Source: Hyphomonadaceae bacterium (lineage in GTDB: Bacteria > Pseudomonadota > Alphaproteobacteria > Caulobacterales > Hyphomonadaceae). Taken from it: 36,799 nucleotides of DNA. A program made the translations under genes and the position numbers. The stretch covers positions 1-36,799 of the forward strand of contig JAUYPV010000020.1 of assembly GCA_030697555.1 (NCBI GenBank). Reading direction: 5' to 3'. Shown piece after piece: positions 15,205 to 22,637 of this stretch. The notes under the pieces are model-generated. The model had not been told where the DNA came from, made no database searches, and was given only the letters and a program-made list of their open reading frames with translations. The stretch's first letter is position 1, and every line of letters begins with the position of its first letter.

Positions 15205-15759
15205 TCAGTCTCCTGGAAACAGTTTGCGCCAGTCGGCGCGCGTCAGCTTGTGAACGAGGCAGTCGTCATCGCCGAACGTCTGGCGATGCGTGGGTTTGAA
15301 ACCGAGGCGCTGATAGAATTTGTGCGCCCGGGCGTTGGAATTCAGCGGATCGATCACAATCGCGGTGACCGTCGGTTCGGCAAAGCAGAGCCGGAAAGCC
15401 AGCCGCATCATTTGCTCGCCATAGCCCCCGCCGAGATCGGCCTCGTCGCCGATCCAGATGTCGACGGCCCGCAGGTCGCGCTCGATCTCGCCCCAGTAGT
15501 GCGTCTTCTCCTTGTGCGGATCGATGATCTGCATCGCGCCGACCGGCCTGCTCCCACCACCAGACAAAGTGAGTTCCGCGATGAAGTACTGATAGTACTC
15601 GTCCTGCATCGCGATCTCGTCGGGCCAGTAGGCGTCCTCGAACGCTTTCTCCGCGTCGGGATCATCGCTCGTGGCGGAAATCACATGCGGTTCGCGATCC
15701 CAGCGGTCGAACGTGGGGACATCGGCAAGGGTGGCTGGGCGCAGCGTCACGTCAGACAT
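15205..15759 (-). CDS. GNAT-family N-acetyltransferase
   Basis: A 184-residue acetyl-CoA-dependent acetyltransferase. N-terminal strand LRPATLADVPTFDRWD, central IWIGDEADLGGGYGEQMMRL (the acetyl-CoA loop, here with an acidic lead-in), and C-terminal IDPLNSNARAHKFYQRLGF are standard GNAT landmarks and resemble the AAC(6')/RimJ-like subgroup. I chose the ATG at 15759 because it overlaps the preceding gene by 8 nt and homology starts there; a longer in-frame start has no support. The acceptor substrate is unknown. It lies between serC and serA, so it is presumably expressed with serine biosynthesis. Confidence 0.87.
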   Translation of the reverse strand: MSDVTLRPATLADVPTFDRWDREPHVISATSDDPDAEKAFEDAYWPDEIAMQDEYYQYFIAELTLSGGGSRPVGAMQIIDPHKEKTHYWGEIERDLRAVDIWIGDEADLGGGYGEQMMRLAFRLCFAEPTVTAIVIDPLNSNARAHKFYQRLGFKPTHRQTFGDDDCLVHKLTRADWRKLFPGD

Positions 15760-16048
15760 GGCCCCCCGTCCCGTCTCCCGCCGCCTTCCATGCGCGTGCA
15801 CGGTTCACCGCCATCTTGGCGTCGACCTGCTCGGAGAGCTCCATCCCCGCCAGCGCAACCAGACGATGCAGCAGGATGACGACATCGGCCGCCTCCCTGC
15901 CGATCTCCGGCTTGTCATTGGCCTTGATCGCCTGCTCAAGCTCGTCGAGTTCGCGCCGCGCGCGCGCGACAAGCGCGGAAAGGTCTGCGACCTTGCCGAA
16001 CGTCTCATCGCCCCAGGCACGGATCGAGTTGCTGGTTTCAGTCGCCAT
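15752..16048 (-). CDS. MazG-like nucleotide pyrophosphohydrolase-like protein
   Basis: A 98-residue all-helical protein. The second half, REAADVVILLHRLVALAGMEL followed by DAKMAVNRARAW, fits the MazG-type pattern E(A/L)ADVxxxLxRL...KMxxNxxR. The acidic Glu/Asp residues (ELDELEQ, EAADV) could bind Mg. Such proteins hydrolyse non-canonical or stress-related NTPs. The ATG at 16048 has GGAGG 5 nt upstream; the earlier GTG overlaps that site. It follows serC by 24 nt and overlaps the GNAT gene, so it sits inside the serine operon. The exact substrate cannot be told. Confidence 0.75.
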   Translation of the reverse strand: MATETSNSIRAWGDETFGKVADLSALVARARRELDELEQAIKANDKPEIGREAADVVILLHRLVALAGMELSEQVDAKMAVNRARAWKAAGDGTGGHV

Positions 16049-16072
16049 GGCGACCTCCACGCTCTTCGGGTT

Positions 16073-17236
16073 TTACGAAAGCTCTTTCGCGGTCTCTGCG
16101 AACGCCCAGTCGAGCCATGGCGTCAGCTTCTCGAGATCGGCCGCTTCCACCGTTGCCCCGCACCAGATGCGCAGGCCCGGAGGCGCCGCCTTGTAGCCGC
16201 CGATGTCGTAGGCCGCATTCTCTTTCTCGAGAAGCCCGGTGAACTTCTTCACGAACTCCTGCTGGCCTTTTTCATCGAGCCTGGTCACACGCGGATCGAC
16301 GATCGAGAACGTCACCGACGTGTTGGAACGGGTCTTCGGATCGGCCGCGAGGAATTCCACCCACGGCGTCTTCGCAACCCACTTCGCCAGCACCGCAAGG
16401 TTGGCATCCGACCGCTTGTACAGCGCCTCGACCCCGCCCAGCCCTTCGACCCAGCCCAGCGCATCGAGATAGTCCTCGACCGCCAGCATGGACGGCGTGT
16501 TGATCGTCTCGCCTTCGAAGATGCCTTCCGTCACCGCTCCGCCCTTCGCCATGCGGAACAGTTTCGGCATCGGCCATTTCGGCGTGTAGGTCTTCAGACG
16601 TTCGATGGCGCGCGGGCTGAGCACCAGAATCCCGTGCGCGCCCTCCCCACCCAGCACCTTCTGCCAGGAGTAGGTCAGCACATCGATCTTCGCCCAGTCG
16701 ATCGCCATGGCGAACACGGCCGACGTCGCGTCGCAGAAGGTGAGCCCCTCGCGATCCGCCGCGATCCAGTCCGCATTCGGAACCTTCACGCCTGATGTCG
16801 TGCCGTTCCAGGTGAATACGATGTCCGCATCCTTGCGAGCCTTCGACAGGTCCGGCAGTGCGCCGTAACCAGCCTTGTGCGTCGTCGCATCGACCTTGAG
16901 CTGCTTGGTGATGTCGGTGACCCAGTCCTCGCCGAAGCTCTCGAACGCGAACACGTCCACAGGACGCGCGCCCAGCATCGACCAGAAAGCAGCCTCGATC
17001 GCGCCCGTGTCCGAGCCCGGCATGATGCCGATGCGATAGTCCGCAGGGATCTTCAGAACAGCCCGCGTCTTGTCGATCGCGAGCTTCAGACGCGCCTTGC
17101 CGAGCTTCGAACGGTGCGACCGTCCCAGCGATTCCAGCTTCAGGTTGTCGGGGCTCCAGCCTGGGCGCTTGGCGCATGGGCCGGAAGAAAAGTGTGCGCG
17201 ATCAGGGCGCACTGCCGGTTTGGCGGCGGTAGTCAT
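16073..17236 (-). CDS. serC: Phosphoserine aminotransferase (alphaproteobacterial type)
   Basis: Converts phosphohydroxypyruvate and glutamate to phosphoserine, the second step of serine synthesis, and also serves pyridoxal-phosphate synthesis. The 387 residues open with FSSGPCAKRPGW, typical of the alphaproteobacterial SerC group. The PLP lysine is in TYSWQKVLGGEGAHG, and IMPGSDTGAIEAAFWSMLG and WNGTTSGVKVP are cofactor-binding stretches. I chose ATG 17236, which has GGGAG upstream; an ATG at 17251 also fits but lies inside a hairpin stem. It is first in the operon serC - mazG-like - GNAT - serA. The leader holds two hairpins resembling the known alphaproteobacterial serC leader, so RNA-level control is likely. 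Confidence 0.95.
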   Translation of the reverse strand: MTTAAKPAVRPDRAHFSSGPCAKRPGWSPDNLKLESLGRSHRSKLGKARLKLAIDKTRAVLKIPADYRIGIMPGSDTGAIEAAFWSMLGARPVDVFAFESFGEDWVTDITKQLKVDATTHKAGYGALPDLSKARKDADIVFTWNGTTSGVKVPNADWIAADREGLTFCDATSAVFAMAIDWAKIDVLTYSWQKVLGGEGAHGILVLSPRAIERLKTYTPKWPMPKLFRMAKGGAVTEGIFEGETINTPSMLAVEDYLDALGWVEGLGGVEALYKRSDANLAVLAKWVAKTPWVEFLAADPKTRSNTSVTFSIVDPRVTRLDEKGQQEFVKKFTGLLEKENAAYDIGGYKAAPPGLRIWCGATVEAADLEKLTPWLDWAFAETAKELS

Positions 17237-17244
17237 TGCGATGT

Positions 17245-17288
17245 CTCCCATCCTTACAGATGGGCTGGTCGCCGTTGGGGGCGACTGG
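17245..17288 (-). ncRNA. Candidate serC leader RNA (two hairpins)
   Basis: On the minus strand a first stem GTCGCC/GGCGAC (17268-17285, 6-nt loop) is followed by a second stem CCCATC/GATGGG (17247-17264, loop TGTAAG). The 3' arm of the second stem contains the GGG of the ribosome binding site and the alternative ATG at 17251, so it could block translation. A conserved serC leader motif has been described for alphaproteobacteria (Rfam serC leader). Position, two-hairpin form and downstream gene all match; the covariance match itself is untested. Confidence 0.55.
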
Positions 17289-17297
17289 CCCGGGGCG

Positions 17298-17326
17298 GAT
17301 ATGCTCCCGAACCGGTTTCACGTCAA
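17298..17326 (-). promoter_or_regulatory. Likely sigma-70-type promoter of serC
   Basis: On the minus strand TTGACG (17321-17326), a 17-bp spacer, then CATATC (17298-17303). Transcription would start near 17290, at the 5' edge of the leader hairpins. The spacer contains GAAACCGGTT, which shares its first nine bases (GAAACCGGT) with the LacI-type sites of the pectin locus. Confidence 0.5.
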
Positions 17327-17683
17327 TTAAGACCTCTCACTCTCATGAATAGCCCTGCTGTCCACAGGCGCATGAGCGCGCTCATTCATGCCGTAGTCGC
17401 GCAGGACCTCGGCAATACGCAGCCTGTAATCGCGGAATATCTCGGCCCGTCCTGCCGTGTGGGCCGCGCGATGCGGTCCAAGATTGCGCCATGCCTTCAC
17501 CGCCGCCTCGTCCCGCCAGAACGACAGCGAGAGATATTTTCCCTTCTGCGCCAGGCTCTCGAACCGTTCGATCGAGATGAACCCGTCGATCCCGTCGAGC
17601 AGCGGCCGGAGGTCAGCAGCGATGTCGAGATAATCCCCGGCCCGCCCTTCCCCCGGCTCCACCTCGAAGATGACGGCGATCAC
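17327..17683 (-). CDS. Antibiotic biosynthesis monooxygenase (ABM) domain protein
   Basis: A 118-residue dimeric alpha/beta-barrel protein. IAVIFEVEPGEGRAGDYLDIA and FISIERFESLAQKGKYLSLS then FWRDEAAVKAWRNLGPHR are the usual pattern of ABM-family heme-degrading or monooxygenase-like proteins. It starts with GTG overlapping the preceding stop (GTGA), so it is coupled to the NIPSNAP-like gene. The C-terminal ~20 residues are charged and non-conserved in appearance. Substrate unknown; stress or quinone chemistry is typical for the family. Confidence 0.85.
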   Translation of the reverse strand: MIAVIFEVEPGEGRAGDYLDIAADLRPLLDGIDGFISIERFESLAQKGKYLSLSFWRDEAAVKAWRNLGPHRAAHTAGRAEIFRDYRLRIAEVLRDYGMNERAHAPVDSRAIHESERS

Positions 17684-18006
17684 CGCCGCAACTCCCCATG
17701 TGGGCCCGACACCAGCGAAACGAAGATGCGGTCTTCCTTGAGAATGAACTGCTCGCGTTTAGCGAACTCGAAATTCTCCCGGCCCAGCGGATCCGCCTTC
17801 AGCCGCGCGCGATACCCCTCGTAATCCGCCAGCGACGGAATGTTGTAGACGCCATAGGCCGTCGTCAGCGACCCCTCGTGCGGCGCGAAGTATCCGATCA
17901 GGTCTGCCCCGTTTCGCGGAATCGCCTGGCCCCAGTTGCGCGCATAGGCCTCGAACTGCTCGCGTTTGAAAGGGTCGATCTCGTAGCGGATGAAACACGT
18001 GATCAT
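17680..18006 (-). CDS. NIPSNAP-family protein
   Basis: A 108-residue protein of the dimeric alpha/beta-barrel superfamily. MITCFIRYEIDPFKREQFEAYARNWG and the central DLIGYFAPHEG...AYGVYNIPSLADYEGYRARL match the NIPSNAP pattern well. The ATG at 18006 is the point where this pattern starts and has GGAG upstream. It is first in a two-gene operon with the ABM-domain gene and diverges from the ArsR-type regulator, which lies 98 bp away and may control both. Biochemical role unknown. Confidence 0.85.
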   Translation of the reverse strand: MITCFIRYEIDPFKREQFEAYARNWGQAIPRNGADLIGYFAPHEGSLTTAYGVYNIPSLADYEGYRARLKADPLGRENFEFAKREQFILKEDRIFVSLVSGPHGELRR

Positions 18007-18104
18007 GGGCGTCTCCTTCTCCGCCCTCTCTACCGCTGCCAGCCACACCCATGGTACGATCCCGCTCGAACCATCATGCCCGCGCTTGAGGCTAGGCTCA
18101 CGTC

Positions 18105-18779
18105 ATGAAGGAAGGCCCCGACATCGCCCGCATCGCTGCGCTGATCGGCGATCCTGCGCGCGCCAACATGCTGGCCGCCCTCATCGACGGGCGCGCCCTC
18201 ACCGCCAGCGAACTTGCCGCCGAAGCCGGCGTCACCAAGCAGACTGCCTCCTCCCACCTCGCGCGCCTCAGCGAGGGCGGCCTTCTCGCCTTCGAATCGC
18301 AAGGCCGTCACCGCTACTTCCGCCTCGCCGATCAGGATGTCGGCCACGCCCTTGAGACGCTGATGGGTCTCGCCAGCACACGAGGCCTTTCGCGCACCCG
18401 CACCGGCCCGAAGGACCCGGCGTTGCGCCACGCCCGCGTCTGCTACGGCCACCTCGCCGGCGAGATGGGCGTGGCGCTTCTCAACGGCATGGTCGCGCGC
18501 CGCTGGTTCAAACCGGATGACGGGCTCAGTCTCACGCCCTCCGGCCGGCGTGCGCTCATCGATTTTGGCGTCGATATTCCCGCGCTCGAAAACCTCCGCC
18601 GCCCGCTCTGCCGTCCCTGCCTCGACTGGAGTGAGCGCCGTCATCATCTGGCAGGCAGTCTTGGCGAGGCCCTGTTTGACCGGATCGCCGCGCGCAACTG
18701 GGCTCGCCGCGAGAAAGGCACGCGCGTCGTTTACTTCACGCCCAACGGCGAACGCGCTCTCGTCAAATGGCTGGGCTGA
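18105..18779 (+). CDS. ArsR-type winged-helix regulator with extra C-terminal domain
   Basis: A 224-residue transcription factor. Residues about 8-85 form an ArsR winged helix: IARIAALIGDPARANMLAAL, the recognition region LAAEAGVTKQTASSHLARLSEGGLL, and the wing FESQGRHRYFRLAD. Most ArsR proteins stop near 100-120 residues. Here a second half carries CYGHLAGEMGVALLNGM and CRPCLDWSERRHHLAGSLG, ending in RVVYFTPNGERAL. The Cys and His residues there could sense metal or redox state, though this is inference. It diverges from the NIPSNAP-ABM operon, the likely target. Its last 17 bases overlap the convergent EamA gene. Confidence 0.9.
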   Translation: MKEGPDIARIAALIGDPARANMLAALIDGRALTASELAAEAGVTKQTASSHLARLSEGGLLAFESQGRHRYFRLADQDVGHALETLMGLASTRGLSRTRTGPKDPALRHARVCYGHLAGEMGVALLNGMVARRWFKPDDGLSLTPSGRRALIDFGVDIPALENLRRPLCRPCLDWSERRHHLAGSLGEALFDRIAARNWARREKGTRVVYFTPNGERALVKWLG

Positions 18780-19749
18780 CCTTCTTCGCCGGCCGGTTCG
18801 CCACCGCGACGCCCACTAGGATCAGCGCCAGCGCACCCACCATCGACCAGTGCAGCTCCTCATTGAGGAACAGAACACCCAGCGCCGTCGCCCACAGCGG
18901 CGACATGTAGGTTGTGAACGACACGAACACGGCGCCTGCCCGTTGGATCAGCCAGACATAGAGGAACATCGCCAGGGCCGTCGGCAGCAGCGCCAGCATC
19001 ACCATGGCGATCATCGACGCCGTGCTCGCCTCTGTCGGAAACGGCGACGTCAGCAAGGCAAGCGCCAGGGTAGAAAGTCCCGCCGAGAACACGATGATGA
19101 AGCTCGACATCGCCGGCTCCACGCGCGGCGCCCGGCGCGTACCGACATTGCCCACCGAGTAGAGCAGCGCCCCGCCGATCGCGAGCAGTATTCCGGTCAG
19201 GGTGCCGCCCGCCTCCTCGCCGAACTCAGGCAGCACCAGCACGACAAGCCCCAGGAACCCCAGCATCACTCCTGCAACGCGCCGCCCGCTTAGCCGGTCG
19301 CCGACGAAGAAGTGCGCGAGGATCGCTGTCCCGAACGGCGTTGCGCCATTGCAGATCGCCAGCACGGCCGATCCGGTCGTCTGCGCCGCGGTGGCGTAGA
19401 GAACAAAAGGCACGGCCGTCGCCGTCACGCCGATGAAGCAGAACCATCCGATGGCCTTCATCGACACTGGCGCCGATCCATCCGCCCGCACGCGCCGGTT
19501 CAGCACCCGCGAGCCCAGTATCCAGATCGCCAGGAAGGCCGAAGCGCCGAGCAGCCGCCCAGTCACCAGCCAGGCCGGATCGATCGTCTCGACGCCGATG
19601 CGGATGCCCGCAAAGGTCGAGCCCCAGATCACCACAAGAACGAGAAGCAGCGTCCAGTTCAGCGCCGCGCCGGTCGGCGCACGAAAAAAAGAGTGGCCGG
19701 TCGGCGCGGAAAAGCGCGGAGCAGCTTTCGTCTCCTCCGCCGTCTCCAC
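18763..19749 (-). CDS. EamA-family (DMT superfamily) transporter
   Basis: An inner-membrane exporter-like protein of 328 residues with ten predicted helices in two EamA repeats. The first repeat begins LLVLVVIWGSTFAGIRIGVE, the second includes LLAIGGALLYSVGNVGTRR, and late SFTTYMSPLWATALGVLFLNE is the usual EamA end motif. The start is GTG with GGGAGG 6 nt upstream. The cytoplasmic N-terminus of ~30 residues is polar. DMT exporters carry amino acids or metabolites; the substrate is unknown. Convergent with the ArsR-type gene (17-bp overlap). Confidence 0.92.
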   Translation of the reverse strand: METAEETKAAPRFSAPTGHSFFRAPTGAALNWTLLLVLVVIWGSTFAGIRIGVETIDPAWLVTGRLLGASAFLAIWILGSRVLNRRVRADGSAPVSMKAIGWFCFIGVTATAVPFVLYATAAQTTGSAVLAICNGATPFGTAILAHFFVGDRLSGRRVAGVMLGFLGLVVLVLPEFGEEAGGTLTGILLAIGGALLYSVGNVGTRRAPRVEPAMSSFIIVFSAGLSTLALALLTSPFPTEASTASMIAMVMLALLPTALAMFLYVWLIQRAGAVFVSFTTYMSPLWATALGVLFLNEELHWSMVGALALILVGVAVANRPAKKVSPAI

Positions 19750-19852
19750 GCAACGCCTCCCGCTTCACTGTCGCGTGCCTGCTAGAGGAGTTTTCCGCCC
19801 CACGCAAAGCGAAGCGACGCAATGCTGGGTAACAATAGACAAAAGCCGCAAT

Positions 19853-19880
19853 GAAAAGGCCCGGAGCAAGCTCCGGGCCT
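19853..19880 (-). terminator. Strong Rho-independent terminator of the CsbD-like gene
   Basis: A perfect 10-bp stem (AGGCCCGGAG/CTCCGGGCCT) with a four-base loop is followed on the minus strand by TTTT-C. It lies 35 bp after the CsbD-like stop codon, as expected for a highly expressed short transcript. Confidence 0.85.
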
Positions 19881-19915
19881 CGTCGCAATGTCAGTGCGTT
19901 GTCAGTGGGAAGAAA

Positions 19916-20128
19916 CTACCAGCCGCGCTTTTCAGCTTCACGGTTGGCGTCCTTGCGGACCTTCTTTGCGTCTTCCTGCATGTTGCCGGCCGCCTTCTGC
20001 GTCTTGCCGACAACTTCCTTGGCTGTGCCCTCGATCGCGTGCTTGGGCGAATCCACAGCCTTGCCGAATTCCTTCTGCACGACGCCGGCCGCTTCCTTGG
20101 CCGCGCCCTTCACCTGATTCTTGTTCAT
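19916..20128 (-). CDS. CsbD-like stress protein
   Basis: A 70-residue hydrophilic, helical protein. MNKNQVKGAAKEAAGVVQKEFG and GTAKEVVGKTQKAAGN are the duplicated CsbD pattern (KGxxKExxGxxQ). CsbD-family proteins accumulate in general or osmotic stress; their mechanism is not established. The ATG at 20128 has AGAGGAC upstream and fits the family start. The gene has its own strong terminator, so it is monocistronic. Almost no aromatic residues apart from a C-terminal Trp. Confidence 0.88.
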   Translation of the reverse strand: MNKNQVKGAAKEAAGVVQKEFGKAVDSPKHAIEGTAKEVVGKTQKAAGNMQEDAKKVRKDANREAEKRGW

Positions 20129-20224
20129 GGGTCTTGTCCTCTGGCTGAAACACGTCCGTCTCGGCCAACAAACGTTACGAACCACTCATGGTTCCGCGCG
20201 CGTAACCTGAGTTAGTGCGGCAAA

Positions 20225-21040
20225 TCAGGCGTAAAAAACACCCTCGATCACCGTACGCGCCCGGCCGATCAGCTTCACGCGATCGCCCGCCATCCGCGTG
20301 CCGACATCTGCGCCGCGGCCCGGATAGGCCTGGAAGCATTTCAGCTCCGCCTTGCCCAGCCGCTCGGAAAAGAACGGCCCGATCATGCAGTGCGCCGATC
20401 CCGTCGCCGGATCCTCCGGAATGCCATCCGCCGGCGCGAAGAAGCGCGAGATCACGTCGTATCCCCCAAAAGGACCAGAAGAGTCGCCCGGCGCAACGCA
20501 GCACACATCCATGCGTTTGCCGCCGAGCGCCGCGATCTTCGCCATGTCCGGCTTGAGCGCGCGAATCTGAGCGGCGCTCTCGAACACGACTAACAGGTAC
20601 TGCCCGCCCCACACTTCCTTCGGCTTCGCGCCCAGCGCCTCCGCCAGGGTCGGCGGCGCATCTATCCGCTTCGGTATGTCCGCCGGGAAATCCATCTCGA
20701 GCCGCCCGTCCGCTAGACGCTTCACCGTCAGCCGCCCCGACTTCGTGTCGAAGCCGATCTCCGGCCCGTCGAACTTCAGGTGCGTGAAGATCGCATGCGC
20801 GCTCGCCAGCGTCGCATGTCCGCACAGCGGCACTTCCACTGCCGGCGTGAACCAGCGCAGGTCCCAAACGCCCTTGCCCTTCGCGACGATGAAAGCCGTC
20901 TCGGCGAGATTGTTCTCAGTCGCGATCGCCTGCATCACCTCGGCGGTTGGAAATGCATCCATCGGCATCACGCCAGCCGGCCCGCCGGCCATCGGCCGCT
21001 CCGCGAATGCATCGATCTGGAAGAATGTGTAGTCGGCCAT
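20225..21040 (-). CDS. PhzF-family isomerase-like protein
   Basis: A 271-residue protein of the PhzF/diaminopimelate-epimerase fold. The order is YTFFQIDAFAERPMAGGPAGV, catalytic Glu in ATENNLAETAFI, FTPAVEVPLCGHATLASAH, and late PEDPATGSAHCMIGP, all standard PhzF signatures. GGAGG lies 5 nt before the ATG. PhzF enzymes isomerise or hydrate diene acids, but no phenazine or other biosynthetic genes are nearby, so this is a general member with unknown substrate. Confidence 0.92.
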   Translation of the reverse strand: MADYTFFQIDAFAERPMAGGPAGVMPMDAFPTAEVMQAIATENNLAETAFIVAKGKGVWDLRWFTPAVEVPLCGHATLASAHAIFTHLKFDGPEIGFDTKSGRLTVKRLADGRLEMDFPADIPKRIDAPPTLAEALGAKPKEVWGGQYLLVVFESAAQIRALKPDMAKIAALGGKRMDVCCVAPGDSSGPFGGYDVISRFFAPADGIPEDPATGSAHCMIGPFFSERLGKAELKCFQAYPGRGADVGTRMAGDRVKLIGRARTVIEGVFYA

Positions 21041-21275
21041 CGCGGCCTCCGCGGTTCATACCCGGTGAGTGGAGGCAAGCCATCTATCCCGCCGCCATCG
21101 CGCGCGAAAACGATAATCCCTGATCGGTCGATGAGTTTTGCTGCGCCGCGCTGCGCACTGCCAGGCACTCCTTCCACTCTACTTTGCGAGACCTTCCATC
21201 AATACATCTTTAATCTTACGATTACGGTCTATTCTCAGATTTTGCTTTGCCGCAGCGCGACGAACACTTTTCCTG

Positions 21276-21312
21276 ATGACGGTATGTCATTCGTCTGTCA
21301 TACTACTGTCAT
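21276..21312 (+). promoter_or_regulatory. Leaderless-type promoter overlapped by Pho-box-like triple repeat
   Basis: TGTCAT occurs at 21285, 21296 and 21307, an exact 11-bp period. The last two form CTGTCATACTACTGTCAT, which closely follows the PhoB box pattern (7-bp repeat, 4-bp gap, 7-bp repeat). A possible -35 ATGACG (21276-21281), 17-bp spacer and -10 CATACT (21299-21304) would place the transcript start at or next to the ATG at 21311, which has no ribosome binding site. The 130 bp before it are clearly more AT-rich than the rest of the window. Confidence 0.5.
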
Positions 21313-21703
21313 GAAACTGATACATGCGATTCTAGGGGTTGGGGCGGCGAGCCTTTTGCCGACCGCTTTGGCCCAAACGCCGTCGTCTCCGGACGCCCGT
21401 CCTTTCACCGTCTCCTTCAGCTCGGATATCGCCCCGCTCGACCACGCGGACCTGCGCTATCCGTCCTACGCGGGCGTGCGAAACCTCGACGGCTCGTGTG
21501 AAGTGAAGTTCGCGGTAAACCCTGCCGGCAAAGCGGACGCCATCCGCGTCGGCGAATGCTCTTCGGATGTCTTCCGCGGCGCGGCGAAAAAGACGGTCGA
21601 AGCGATGCGCTTTGCGCCGCGTGAGTCGACCGTCGACAACGCCAGCATGAAGATCCACTGGGCGATGGGCGAACCCTCCGTGCGGACGGCCAGCCTCGAT
21701 TAG
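21311..21703 (+). CDS. Exported solo TonB C-terminal-domain protein
   Basis: A 130-residue protein with a Sec signal peptide (MKLIHAILGVGAASLLPTALAQ) and then a single domain. YPSYAGVRNLDGSCEVKFAVN and GECSSDVFRGAAKKTVEAMRFAP match the TonB C-terminal fold (strand - G.V.V.F.V...G - helix - A...W/RF.P). Unlike true TonB it has neither an uncleaved membrane anchor nor a Pro-rich spacer, so it cannot transmit energy from ExbBD by itself. It may bind TonB boxes or peptidoglycan in the periplasm (inference). The start codon lies in a Pho-box-like repeat. Two cysteines (GSCEV, GECSS) could form a disulfide. Confidence 0.75.
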   Translation: MKLIHAILGVGAASLLPTALAQTPSSPDARPFTVSFSSDIAPLDHADLRYPSYAGVRNLDGSCEVKFAVNPAGKADAIRVGECSSDVFRGAAKKTVEAMRFAPRESTVDNASMKIHWAMGEPSVRTASLD

Positions 21704-21717
21704 GTGATCGCAGCTAG

Positions 21718-22593
21718 CTAGCTCGGCTTCCACTTCGCGAACATCGACGCGAACGCCTCCGGGTCACGCGCCGGCCAGCCATGGTCGACCGGCCCGTTGC
21801 CTTGCCCCAGTCCCGGCGCCCGCCTGATCGCCTCGACCAGATAAGCCCGCGCCAGCGCCACCGCATCCTGCAGGCTCAGCCCGCGCGCAATCCCCGCCGC
21901 AATCCCGGACGCCAGCGTGCACCCCGTCCCGTGCGTCGCTTTCGTCACGATGCGCGGTCCGTCGAAGAAATGCTCGCCCGCCTCCGTCGCCAGCACGTCG
22001 ACGATCACATCCCCCGGCACATGCCCGCCCTTCACCAGCGCCGCCCGCGCGCCCATGTCGAGCAACTTCTCCGCCGCCCGCCGCTGGCCGTTGAGCCCAT
22101 CCACCGCCTTGCCCGTCAGTACCTCCGCCTCCGGCGCATTCGGCGTCACCAGCGCAGCCCCCGGCACCATCAGTCGCCGCACCGCATCCACCGCATCCTT
22201 CGGCAGCAGGCTGTCGCCCGAACTCGCCACCATCACCGGATCGATCACGCGCGGCATTCCCGCGGCCAGGTCCTCGAACGCCTCCGCGATCGTCTCCACC
22301 AGCAGCTTGTCGCCCAGCATCCCGGTCTTCAGCACGTCCGCGCCGATATCCTTGAGCACCGCCTCCATCTGCGCCCGCACCGCCTTGGGCGGCGTCGCCA
22401 CGATGCCCGAAACGCCCAGCGTGTTCTGGATGGTCAGCGCCGTGATCGCCGTCGCCGCATAGCCGCCCAGCACCGTCACCGTCTTGATGTCCGCCTGTAT
22501 GCCCGCCCCGCCCCCGGAATCCGATCCGGCGATGATCAGAACTCTTCCCTTGAATTCGGGACCTTTCGGCTTGTCTTTTTTCGCGTCAGCCAT
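21718..22593 (-). CDS. thiD: Hydroxymethylpyrimidine/phosphomethylpyrimidine kinase
   Basis: Phosphorylates HMP and HMP-P in thiamine synthesis. The 291-residue ribokinase-like protein has LIIAGSDSGGGAGIQADIKT and GGYAATAITALTIQNT at the N-terminus, VIDPVMVASSGDSLL in the middle, and the anion-hole/base motif KATHGTGCTLASGIAAG near residue 225. About 14 charged residues precede the usual start (MADAKKDKPKGPEFKG). It stands alone, convergent with the TonB-domain gene; no other thi gene or TPP riboswitch is visible here. The stop lies in AGCTAGCTAGCT, a 12-bp palindrome. Confidence 0.95.
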   Translation of the reverse strand: MADAKKDKPKGPEFKGRVLIIAGSDSGGGAGIQADIKTVTVLGGYAATAITALTIQNTLGVSGIVATPPKAVRAQMEAVLKDIGADVLKTGMLGDKLLVETIAEAFEDLAAGMPRVIDPVMVASSGDSLLPKDAVDAVRRLMVPGAALVTPNAPEAEVLTGKAVDGLNGQRRAAEKLLDMGARAALVKGGHVPGDVIVDVLATEAGEHFFDGPRIVTKATHGTGCTLASGIAAGIARGLSLQDAVALARAYLVEAIRRAPGLGQGNGPVDHGWPARDPEAFASMFAKWKPS

Positions 22594-22637
22594 GAAGCCT
22601 CATAGCCGGAGACGGACATCGAAGCCACGGGGATGAA

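Noticed and set aside
13309-15879. 856-codon plus-strand open frame across serA and GNAT
   Set aside because: Arg/His/Asp-rich shadow translation with no family pattern; the minus strand encodes complete serA and GNAT proteins.
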